6,059 nt of DNA from Victivallales bacterium (GTDB taxonomy: Bacteria > Verrucomicrobiota > Lentisphaeria > Victivallales > Victivallaceae). Below are positions 1 through 5,735 of the stretch, piece by piece (within the stretch, counting starts at the first letter, position 1; each line of letters starts with the position of its first letter). The notes beneath the pieces are model-generated. The model was not told the DNA's origin. It made no database searches and saw only the letters and a list, made by a program, of their open reading frames with translations. The stretch spans positions 1 to 6,059 of the forward strand of contig DAOWBJ010000117.1 in NCBI GenBank assembly GCA_030634125.1. The letters run 5' to 3'. Position numbers and translations under genes: made by a program.

Positions 1-297
1 TAAAATTGATATGCTTCGCCTGTTGTCCATAAAATGTACCGAAAATGATAGTCGGCACTTGCGGTGAGGCATTTAGAAAAGTGTCTATAAAGGCTTTTCG
101 TGAAAGGTCTAGCTCAATTGATAATAAGGTCCATGCTTGCGGGGATTTTTTTTAATCTTTACATTTACAATGTTGCTGACCACAAACATTATACTGTTCA
201 GTCAATGAACCTGTTCGTAATTCTCCCAGAGTAGATATCTCCAACTTGATTTCTGCTATTTTGACAACAGCTTTTTTACTTCTTCCGATTTTGTCAT
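1..297 (-). pseudogene. Decayed DUF6788-type gene, transposon-associated remnant
   Basis: On the minus strand an ATG at 297 opens a short frame (MTKSEEVKKLLSK) that stops at 258-256. Shifting frame in the A-run near 262 restores a 36-codon stretch (262-155) containing GELRTGSLTEQYNVCG and a C-x4-C-x-C cluster (QHCKCKD). It hits TAA at 154-152, beside an A8 tract. A second frame change recovers NPRKHGPYYQLS (to 112), followed at once by TAG. From memory, the pattern RxGSLxEQYNVCG...CxC...KHGPYYQLS is typical of DUF6788, short proteins often encoded next to transposases. The part left of about 110 is too degraded to align. One frame stays open from 151 to the window edge but has no start codon. 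The protein is therefore dead unless programmed frameshifting or sequence error is involved. The match comes from motif recall, not from a search. Confidence 0.7.
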
Positions 298-327
298 TCC
301 GACCCCCAGTTATTAAAATTAAAACTA

Positions 328-355
328 TTCCGATAAATATATCTTGCTATCGGAA
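328..355. repeat. Inverted repeat, 8-bp perfect stem
   Basis: TTCCGATA (328-335) and TATCGGAA (348-355) are perfect reverse complements separated by 12 bases. On the minus strand the stem is followed by a T-rich run (TAGTTTTAATTTT), so it could be a weak terminator reading toward the DUF6788 remnant. It could also be an end or binding site left by a mobile element. The plus strand is followed by A-runs, which does not fit a plus-strand terminator. I see no gene between this repeat and 480. Confidence 0.4.
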
Positions 356-479
356 AAAATCAAGAAAAAAAGAGAGATTTATTGGCATAAGGAAAAATAA
401 AGGCTAAAGTACCTGAGTAGTAACAAAATTTAATTTCTTTTTGTCAAAATGTATCTCATCTAAATATTAAATAGTGCAG

Positions 480-521
480 AAAATAAAAACTAGTGGATAA
501 CACAAGCAGTGTTATGACTAG
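480..521 (-). terminator. Rho-independent terminator of the lysine-rich small gene
   Basis: Read on the minus strand, an imperfect hairpin is formed by ACTAG/CTAGT (517-521 with 490-494) and ATAACAC/GTGTTAT (497-503 with 509-515). It has a 5-base loop and a small internal bulge (GG against one base). The stem is followed directly by TTTTTATTTT (489-480). It lies 40 bases beyond the stop codon of the small gene at 562-657. The stem is AT-rich, so termination may be partial. Confidence 0.6.
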
Positions 522-561
522 CATAACTTTCCAATTCAATCGCTTCATAGATTTTATAACT

Positions 562-657
562 CTATTTATTCTTTTTGGCGCGTTTTGCTGCTTTCTTTTC
601 TTTAGGGGTCAGGGCAGATTTTTTGCCCTTGCTTTCTTTTTGTTTGTCTTTTGACAT
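562..657 (-). CDS. Small lysine-rich basic protein, 31 residues
   Basis: An ATG at 657-655 opens 31 codons ending in TAG (564-562). Thirteen residues are lysine, with one Arg and only three acidic residues, giving a net charge near +11. The C-terminal half (ALTPKEKKAAKRAKKNK) should be a charged amphipathic helix or be disordered. There is no membrane segment or signal peptide. Support for a real gene is contextual: GAGGA lies about 9 bases before the ATG, a perfect TATAAT (689-694) lies about 30 bases upstream, and a hairpin with a T-tract follows the stop. The composition resembles small nucleic-acid-binding or ribosome-associated basic proteins, but I do not recognise a family and assign no function. 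It stands alone and is divergent from purO. The A-rich sequence makes chance lysine codons easy, so the transcription signals carry most of the weight. Confidence 0.6.
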   Translation of the reverse strand: MSKDKQKESKGKKSALTPKEKKAAKRAKKNK

Positions 658-688
658 TTTTAAATTTCCTCGTTTTGGGTTGCTTTCT

Positions 689-715
689 ATTATACTATAC
701 GTAAATTATCAGCAA
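689..715 (-). promoter_or_regulatory. Promoter candidate for the small lysine-rich gene
   Basis: On the minus strand a perfect -10 hexamer TATAAT (694-689) is preceded by TTGCTG (715-710) as a -35 candidate, with a short 15-base spacer. The -35 is weak and the -10 does most of the work. Transcription would start near 682, leaving a leader of about 25 bases with the GAGGA ribosome binding site at 671-667. Confidence 0.5.
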
Positions 716-751
716 AAACAAGATTAGAAGTAAAAAGAGTAGGATTTTGTC

Positions 752-757
752 TATAAT
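752..757 (+). promoter_or_regulatory. Possible -10 box for purO-helicase
   Basis: A perfect TATAAT stands 134 bases before the purO ATG and faces away from the small-gene promoter. I see no convincing -35 16-18 bases upstream (the region reads AGTAAA), so an activator or an alternative start further down is possible. If it is used, the leader is about 125 bases and contains the heptamer array. Confidence 0.35.
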
Positions 758-829
758 CAGGACTTGAATTAAGCCGTTTTTGTAATAGTTTAAGACTTGC
801 AAATGAATAGGCTGTCGGTTCTTAATAAT

Positions 830-878
830 CTGATAACTGATAACTGATAACTGATAACTGATAACTGATAACTGATAA
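830..878 (+). repeat. Tandem heptamer array, CTGATAA x7
   Basis: Seven perfect, uninterrupted copies of CTGATAA end one base before the GGAGA ribosome binding site of purO (880-884). Since 7 is not a multiple of 3, stops (TGA, TAA) occur in all three plus frames, so the array cannot be coding on this strand. Copy number can change by slippage, which would alter the distance between promoter and ribosome binding site. Similar short heptamer arrays are known as intergenic repeats in cyanobacteria and some other bacteria. Confidence 0.95.
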
Positions 879-890
879 TGGAGACTTCAA

Positions 891-1526
891 ATGTATCTTG
901 GCAGAATAGTGGCAATCGGCATGACCCCTGAAGGTAAAGCTGTCGCAATGTATCGTGTATCATCCAGATCTTTTCCCAATCGTGAAGCAACTCAAAAAGG
1001 CGGCGTGGTTTCAATTATGCCGCGCGAGGGATTTGAGGATGACCTCAAGAAAAGCCCCTATATCGCTTATAACTGCGTTCGTCCGGCAGGTGAATACGGC
1101 GTTGTCAGCAACGGTTCGCAAACCGATCCGATTGCTGAAAAAATCGCAATGGGACTGCCGCCGCGTGATGCCTTAACTTTGACTTTGCTCGCTATGGATT
1201 ATGAAAAAGATGATTACAACACCCCTCGAATTGCGGCTGTAATTAAACAGGATTCCAGCGAAGCATATCTCGGAATAGTTCGCAAAGACGCGGTAATCGT
1301 TCGTTCATTCGATTTAAAGCCGGGCGATGCTTATTATATTTCCACATACGAAAAAGATACGCCACAGGATGAGAATTATGATGCTGGTTTCGATGTCGCC
1401 AACGCTTTGGAAGCATGTACATACATAACCAAAAAAGGTGTTTTCGCTGATTTTGAACTGCCGGTAACTTCCGCCGCTATACTCGCGAATGGAAAGACTT
1501 TTGAAATCGCGACGGAAACAGTATAA
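891..1526 (+). CDS. purO: IMP cyclohydrolase, PurO family
   Basis: This enzyme would carry out the last step of de novo purine synthesis in the cytosol, closing FAICAR to IMP. The 211 residues match the usual length of the archaeal PurO family (about 200) and show its conserved blocks in order: MYLGR at the N-terminus, YRVSSRSFPNR (21-31), YIAYNC (57-62), VSNGSQTDPIAEK (72-84), DYEKDDYNTPRIA (103-115) and LGIVRKDA (127-134). PurO has an NTN-hydrolase-like fold and is unrelated to the cyclohydrolase domain of the common bacterial PurH. The start at 891 is fixed by the family N-terminus and by GGAGA six bases upstream; the in-frame ATG at residue 11 would cut off MYLGR. There is no signal peptide. 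The helicase ATG follows its stop with no gap. PurO was first described in archaea and occurs in only some bacterial groups, which makes it a lineage marker. Confidence 0.9.
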   Translation: MYLGRIVAIGMTPEGKAVAMYRVSSRSFPNREATQKGGVVSIMPREGFEDDLKKSPYIAYNCVRPAGEYGVVSNGSQTDPIAEKIAMGLPPRDALTLTLLAMDYEKDDYNTPRIAAVIKQDSSEAYLGIVRKDAVIVRSFDLKPGDAYYISTYEKDTPQDENYDAGFDVANALEACTYITKKGVFADFELPVTSAAILANGKTFEIATETV

Positions 1527-3569
1527 ATGACTGATGGTGAGATCGCGCGAGTATTGAATTCCGAACAAGGGAATGCGGTAAAGACTATTAAGGGACCGGT
1601 CCGGGTACTCGCCGGAGCGGGCACCGGTAAAACCCGTGTAATTACTTTTCGTATCGCGCACATGATTGATGAAGGTATTGATCCGAAAAATATTCTCGGC
1701 ATGACCTTTACCAACAAAGCCGCGCGCGAAATGAAAGAACGCCTCGGCAGCCTCGTCGATCCTGATAAAGCGGATAAGGTTACTATTGGCACATTCCATT
1801 CTTTTTGCGGGAAAGTTTTGCGGAAAGAAATCAAAAGGCTTCATTATTTGCCGAATTTCAGCATAATTGATGATTCAGACCAAAATGGATTGATCCGGCA
1901 GGCCGCCGCCGCGCTTGGCTACGCCAAAAATGAAGTACCGGTTCCTTTAGTCAAAAATTATATCAGCAACATGAAAAACAAGCTTTGTTTTCCAAAACAG
2001 GCTAAGAAATTAGCCGATCATGACGAAAATCACGAAAATTTGCGTTTTGCCCGGGTTTACGCGGAATATCAGAATCTGCTTGAAAGCCAGAATGTCGTGG
2101 ATTTTGATGATATGCTTTTGCTGGTACATGAAATTTTTGATAAATTCCCGGAAGTCCTGAAAAAATATCAAAATCTTTATAAATATCTGCTGGTTGACGA
2201 ATATCAGGATACCAACGATGTTCAGTTCGCTATTATCGAACAATTAACCAAAGAACATCATAATTTGTGCGTGGTCGGCGACGATGACCAAAGCATTTAC
2301 GGCTGGCGCGGTGCCAACATCAGTAATATCCTTGATTTTGATAAGAAGTTTCCTGATGTGAAACCCATTAAACTGGAACAAAATTACCGTTCGACATCTA
2401 AAATTCTTAAGGCCGCCAACCTTGTCATCGGAAAAAATTCAAAACGTCATGGCAAAAATCTCTGGTCGGGGCAGGGGGAAGGTGAAAACCTGATTGTCGT
2501 AAAAACGCCCGCTGCCGAAGATGAGGCGGATTTTATAGCTGATTATATCGCTCAGGTGATGGGCGATAATCCGTCCCGCAGCTATAATGACTTTGCCGTA
2601 CTTTACCGTTCAAATCATTTGTCGCGCCAAATAGAATTAGCTTTGCGCAAGACATCGATTCCCTATAGAATGGTCGGCGGACAGGAATTTTTTAAACGCA
2701 AGGAAATCAAGGACGCGGTAGCTTATCTGAAAATTCTGGCTAACCCCAAAGACGATCAAAGTCTGTTGCGGGTACTCAATCTACCGCCGCGCGGATTGGG
2801 GAAAAAGGTGGTCGATACTCTCAAAAAATATAAGGCGGCAAGCTTTCAGCCATTTACTTTTATTATTGGTGAAGAAGTATGTTTGAAAAAGTTTTCCCGC
2901 AAAGCCGCTAAATCCGCCAGGGATTTTTGCGGTTGTCTTGATAAATACCGTAAAGTATTTAGCCCGCCGGGTGATATCGCCATGAAAGTTAAAGATTTTC
3001 TTTCCGATATCGGTTATCTGGATGGATTGCAGAGAATATATAAAGATCATGCGGAATCGCTTAAACGACGGGAGAATGTCTACGAATTTATTAGTGCTAT
3101 AGCCGAATATGAAAAGAAGTGCGCCTCCGCTATGAACCTCCAGGATTACCTCGAAAGCTATGCGCTTATGGAGGAAAACGATAAAGTAGAAGAACAAACA
3201 GAAGACAGCGGCGGCGTTACCCTGACCACTATTCATGCCGCTAAAGGATTGGAATACCCATACATTCTGCAGGTGGCGATGGAGACGAATATTTTTCCGC
3301 ACCGGCGTTCAGTGACGGATGGCTCGGTTGATGAGGAATTGCGCTTGTTTTACGTCTCGCTTACGCGCGCTAAAGAGCAGTTCGTTATAAGTTATTCCAC
3401 CTCGCGAATGGATAAGGGTGTTGAACGAAATCAATTTCCATCAGAATTTATCAAGTATTTGCCGGAGGATATTGTCGATGTATGTACTCCCGAAGACTTG
3501 ATAAAAACTATGGAGAAAGGCGAAATGCTCAAAGGCTTTGAAGCCATTCAAGCAATGCTGGATAATTAA
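1527..3569 (+). CDS. Superfamily 1A DNA helicase, Rep/UvrD/PcrA type
   Basis: An ATP-driven 3'-5' DNA translocase/helicase acting in replication restart or repair. The 680 residues carry the full UvrD-family motif set: the Q-motif region LNSEQGNAV (10-18, Gln14), Walker A AGAGTGKT (29-36, Lys35), Ia TFTNKAAREM (60-69), Ib IGTFHSF (87-93), II with Walker B VDEYQDTN (223-230), III GDDDQSIYGWRGA (251-263), IV LEQNYRS (283-289), V TTIHAAKGLE (567-576) and VI RLFYVSLTRAKEQ (606-618). All expected catalytic residues are present. The protein ends about 60 residues after motif VI, so it lacks the long C-terminal tail with the RNA-polymerase-binding Tudor-like fold of PcrA/UvrD. Its length is close to that of E. 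coli Rep (673). The ATG directly follows the purO TAA and only a weak CGGAAA lies upstream, so translation is probably coupled to purO. I leave the symbol blank because Rep, UvrD and PcrA cannot be separated safely by eye. Confidence 0.95.
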   Translation: MTDGEIARVLNSEQGNAVKTIKGPVRVLAGAGTGKTRVITFRIAHMIDEGIDPKNILGMTFTNKAAREMKERLGSLVDPDKADKVTIGTFHSFCGKVLRKEIKRLHYLPNFSIIDDSDQNGLIRQAAAALGYAKNEVPVPLVKNYISNMKNKLCFPKQAKKLADHDENHENLRFARVYAEYQNLLESQNVVDFDDMLLLVHEIFDKFPEVLKKYQNLYKYLLVDEYQDTNDVQFAIIEQLTKEHHNLCVVGDDDQSIYGWRGANISNILDFDKKFPDVKPIKLEQNYRSTSKILKAANLVIGKNSKRHGKNLWSGQGEGENLIVVKTPAAEDEADFIADYIAQVMGDNPSRSYNDFAVLYRSNHLSRQIELALRKTSIPYRMVGGQEFFKRKEIKDAVAYLKILANPKDDQSLLRVLNLPPRGLGKKVVDTLKKYKAASFQPFTFIIGEEVCLKKFSRKAAKSARDFCGCLDKYRKVFSPPGDIAMKVKDFLSDIGYLDGLQRIYKDHAESLKRRENVYEFISAIAEYEKKCASAMNLQDYLESYALMEENDKVEEQTEDSGGVTLTTIHAAKGLEYPYILQVAMETNIFPHRRSVTDGSVDEELRLFYVSLTRAKEQFVISYSTSRMDKGVERNQFPSEFIKYLPEDIVDVCTPEDLIKTMEKGEMLKGFEAIQAMLDN

Positions 3570-3580
3570 TTTTTTATGAG

Positions 3581-3608
3581 TTGCTATATTTTTGATATGC
3601 GGTATATT
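3581..3608 (+). promoter_or_regulatory. Sigma70-type promoter of the HTH-ompH-lpxD cluster
   Basis: TTGCTA (3581-3586) and TATATT (3603-3608) are separated by 16 bases; TATTAT at 3605-3610 gives an alternative 18-base spacing. Transcription would begin near 3615, about 30 bases before the HTH gene. The site lies in the only non-coding gap between the helicase and the envelope genes. No clear terminator for the helicase transcript is visible in this gap, so read-through from purO-helicase is possible. Confidence 0.5.
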
Positions 3609-3646
3609 ATCCCATAACTTGTATAGCTATAAATTGGAGATATCCT

Positions 3647-4027
3647 ATGAAAATTACAGAAGATATTATAAAAGCGCTCCACAATTGCATTGACGCTGTC
3701 GGATCTATTTCTGACTTTTCACAACAGGCAAATGTTAATATTGAAACCGTAAGTAAATACCTGACACGCAAAACAAACTCAATAAAAGAAGATGCCTGGG
3801 ACAAAATGTATCCATTGATTCAACCTTATTTGCCAAAAAATGACGGCTCGAACGGCAGTTCGAAGATGAGAAAAAAGAACACAAATGAACATTCGGAACT
3901 ATGCTGTGATGAAAAAATATTACTGGATGCCTTTTCCGCGCTTCCCAAAAAGATACAGGAAGAACAATTACTGCAGATAGTTGAACTTGCCCGCAAACAA
4001 GTTCACGACAGCAAGAACGAAGCTTAA
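3647..4027 (+). CDS. Small helix-turn-helix-like protein of unknown function
   Basis: A soluble 126-residue protein with no signal peptide. The N-terminal half looks like a Cro/XRE-like helix-turn-helix: a first helix around 4-17, then ISDFSQQANV (21-30) as helix 2 and NIETVSKYLTRKT (31-43) as the likely recognition helix, followed by AWDKMYPLIQPYLP (50-63). A polar linker (64-85, Gly/Ser/Asn/Lys-rich) leads to a C-terminal amphipathic helical stretch (88-118, ILLDAFSALPKKIQEEQLL) that may dimerise. The start is supported by GGAGA six bases before the ATG. It is the first gene after the promoter at 3581-3608 and lies 31 bases ahead of the ompH-like gene. That position suggests, but does not prove, a regulator of the envelope operon or of itself. 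I know of no named family; the DNA-binding call rests on pattern only. Confidence 0.75.
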   Translation: MKITEDIIKALHNCIDAVGSISDFSQQANVNIETVSKYLTRKTNSIKEDAWDKMYPLIQPYLPKNDGSNGSSKMRKKNTNEHSELCCDEKILLDAFSALPKKIQEEQLLQIVELARKQVHDSKNEA

Positions 4028-4058
4028 ACCAAAAAGCTTAGATGTTATGAGGCCTATA

Positions 4059-4676
4059 ATGCTTAAAAAAATATTATTAACAACAATTTGTTTCACTATG
4101 TTTTCAGCCGCCGCAAATGCGGCTGAAACGGCAAAATTAAAAATAGCCGTAGTTGATATGGACAAACTATTTCAACAATATTATAAAACGAAACAAACCG
4201 ATGCGGTTCTTCAACAAAAACAGGGAATATTTCAGGCGTGGGCAAAAAAATTAGGTGAATCACGATTAAAACTTCAAAAAGAATTTAACATATTGCGGGA
4301 CGCGGCCCAGAATATCGCCTTTTCGAGCACTGAACGCGAGAAAAAACGTCTGGCGGCCCAGAAAAAATATCAGGAATTCAAGAAAAAAGAAGCTGAACTG
4401 GAGCAATATGTTCAGCAGAAAAGCAGAGAATATAAAACACTTGTATCTAAAATGCATAAGAAACTGCTCGAAGAAATTTATACCGAAATCAGACGCTACG
4501 CGGTTCTTAAAGGCTATAATTTTATCTTCGATAAATCAGGTAAAACCCTTAATACAATACCTGTGATTATTTACAGCAGCCTCCAGCATGATATAAGTGC
4601 TGAAATCCTTAAAAAACTAAATCGCGGACAACCGGATGCTGAATTACAGAGTGATAAAGGTTCCAGTCTGCGTTAA
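4059..4676 (+). CDS. OmpH/Skp-family periplasmic chaperone
   Basis: Probably a periplasmic holdase that keeps unfolded outer-membrane proteins soluble on their way to the BAM complex. The 205 residues begin with a signal peptide: MLKKILL, a hydrophobic core, and AANAAE with likely cleavage after Ala21. The OmpH pattern follows: a first strand KIAVVDMDKLFQQY (28-41), a long Lys/Glu/Gln-rich helical coiled coil (about 42-150) forming the tentacle arms, and the returning core GYNFIFDKSG (152-161) plus VIIYSSLQHDISAEILKKLN (169-188), matching the family's closing 'DiT..vl..LN' element. The C-terminal tail after 188 is polar. I chose the ATG at 4059 because GAGG lies 6 bases upstream and the signal peptide starts there. 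In-frame ATGs at 3981 and 4047 would add a tail overlapping the HTH gene. It sits 21 bases before lpxD, the common ompH-lpxD arrangement. A strong hairpin lies within the signal-peptide codons (4102-4128). Confidence 0.88.
   Translation: MLKKILLTTICFTMFSAAANAAETAKLKIAVVDMDKLFQQYYKTKQTDAVLQQKQGIFQAWAKKLGESRLKLQKEFNILRDAAQNIAFSSTEREKKRLAAQKKYQEFKKKEAELEQYVQQKSREYKTLVSKMHKKLLEEIYTEIRRYAVLKGYNFIFDKSGKTLNTIPVIIYSSLQHDISAEILKKLNRGQPDAELQSDKGSSLR
4102..4128 (+). other. Strong RNA hairpin inside ompH signal-peptide codons
   Basis: TTTCAGCCGC (4102-4111) and GCGGCTGAAA (4119-4128) form a perfect 10-bp inverted repeat with a 7-base loop, about 44 bases after the ATG. It covers codons for FSAAANAAE at the signal-peptide cleavage site. 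There is no T-tract after it, so it is not a classic terminator. Alanine-rich codons (GCC/GCG) make such pairing easier by chance, yet ten perfect pairs in otherwise AT-rich sequence stand out. Confidence 0.6.
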
Positions 4677-4697
4677 AAAAATAAAAAAAGGAAACTT

Positions 4698-5735
4698 ATG
4701 AAACAACTTACAGCTCAACAAATCGCGGAAAAGATTGGCGGTAAATTAATCGGTGATCCGAATACTGTCATTACTGGCGCCTCATCACTTGAAACTTCCA
4801 AACAAAATCAAATAACGTTTCTTGGAAGCAAAAAATATCTTCCGCAACTTGCCGAATCGCAAGCTGGTGTGATTTTAATTACAAAAGACCTGGAAAAAGA
4901 ACTTTCCGGGGGACATAATTATATTATTTGCGATAATGTCGATTTGGCTTTTTCTGAAATACTGCTTATTTTCGCTCCGGAACCAATTACTTACGCTCCC
5001 GGGATTCATCCTTCAGCGCTAATTGACCAGAGTGTCTCTGTCGGTCAGAATGTTTACATCGGCGCCAATGTCGTAATCGAAGCGAATTCTGTAATTGGTG
5101 ATCATACTTCTATCGGCGCCGGCACTTTTATCGGACAGGAAGTTAAGATCGGGCAGGCAAATGAAATCGCGCCAAACGTTACAATTATGCACCGCTGTAT
5201 TATTGGAAACAAAAATATTCTGCATTCAGGCGTTGTTGTCGGAGGAGACGGCTTCGGTTTTGTCCCCGGACCACAGGGGTTGGTGAAAGTCGCTCAAACC
5301 GGAATTGTTCAAATTGACGATGATGTCGAAATCGGTGCTAATACTACTGTTGACCGCGCACGTTTTGAAAAAACCTGGATCAAAAGCAACGTCAAAATAG
5401 ACAATCAGGTCATGATTGCGCATAATGTCGAAATCGGCGAATCTACAATCATAGTTGCTCAATCAGGAATCGCCGGAAGTTCAAAACTCGGACGCGGCGT
5501 GATACTCGGGGCTAAAGTCGGCATTAACGGACATATTACTATTGGTGACGGAGTCAAAGTAGCTGGAACTTCAGGTGTGGTCAAAAGCGTACCGGCAGGA
5601 GAAATTGTTTTAGGTACTCCAGCTGAGGGACAACGTGATTTCATGTACCGTCATTCTTTGCCTAAAAAAGTAAAACGCCTCACGGGTAAACTTGATGAGC
5701 TCAAAAAAGAAATTCAGCAGCTTAAGAATAAATAA
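4698..5735 (+). CDS. lpxD: UDP-3-O-acyl-glucosamine N-acyltransferase LpxD
   Basis: Third enzyme of lipid A synthesis: it transfers a 3-hydroxyacyl chain from acyl-ACP to the 2-amino group of UDP-3-O-acyl-glucosamine in the cytoplasm. The 345 residues match E. coli LpxD in length (341). Residues 1-100 form the uridine-binding domain (AEKIGGKLIGD, 10-20; ITFLGSKKY, 39-47). About 101-300 is a left-handed beta helix of hexapeptide repeats (IGANVVIEANSVIGD and similar). Within it are GGDGFGF (182-188), NTTVDR (215-220) and NQVMIAHNVEIG (236-247), where His242 corresponds to the catalytic His239 of E. coli. Residues about 315-345 form the charged C-terminal helix (KKVKRLTGKLDELKKEIQQL). AGGA lies five bases before the ATG. 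No key residue is missing. It follows the ompH-like gene by 21 bases, and the Sel1-repeat gene starts inside its last 41 bases. Confidence 0.97.
   Translation: MKQLTAQQIAEKIGGKLIGDPNTVITGASSLETSKQNQITFLGSKKYLPQLAESQAGVILITKDLEKELSGGHNYIICDNVDLAFSEILLIFAPEPITYAPGIHPSALIDQSVSVGQNVYIGANVVIEANSVIGDHTSIGAGTFIGQEVKIGQANEIAPNVTIMHRCIIGNKNILHSGVVVGGDGFGFVPGPQGLVKVAQTGIVQIDDDVEIGANTTVDRARFEKTWIKSNVKIDNQVMIAHNVEIGESTIIVAQSGIAGSSKLGRGVILGAKVGINGHITIGDGVKVAGTSGVVKSVPAGEIVLGTPAEGQRDFMYRHSLPKKVKRLTGKLDELKKEIQQLKNK

Noticed and set aside
830..878. CRISPR array
   Set aside because: The units are 7 bases with no spacers, so this is a simple tandem repeat.
1..890. tRNA, rRNA or riboswitch in the left non-coding part
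   Set aside because: I saw no cloverleaf, CCA end, rRNA-like block or conserved riboswitch core on either strand.
790..1014. Minus-strand frame of 74 codons through the heptamer array, giving repeated ISYQLSV
   Set aside because: It is created by translating the CTGATAA repeats and overlaps the well-supported purO N-terminus; it has no ribosome site.
1593..1602. Palindrome GGACCGGTCC in the helicase gene
   Set aside because: It is an isolated 10-base palindrome within conserved codons just before Walker A; chance is sufficient.
1314..1844. Minus-strand frame of 176 codons opposite purO and the helicase
   Set aside because: It lies opposite conserved purO and helicase motifs and shows no recognisable domain.
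2781..3302. Minus-strand frame of 173 codons opposite the helicase
   Set aside because: It is an antisense shadow of the conserved helicase with low-complexity Phe/Ile-rich composition.
3570..3646. Terminator after the helicase gene
   Set aside because: A T-run is present just after the stop, but no stable stem precedes it.
3848..3863. Hairpin TCGAAC-GGCA-GTTCGA inside the HTH gene linker
   Set aside because: The stem is only 6 bp, within coding sequence and without a T-tract, so nothing supports a function.
3981..4058. Longer N-terminus for the ompH-like protein, starting at 3981 or 4047
   Set aside because: It would overlap the HTH gene and bury the signal peptide; the GAGG site and signal peptide both support 4059.
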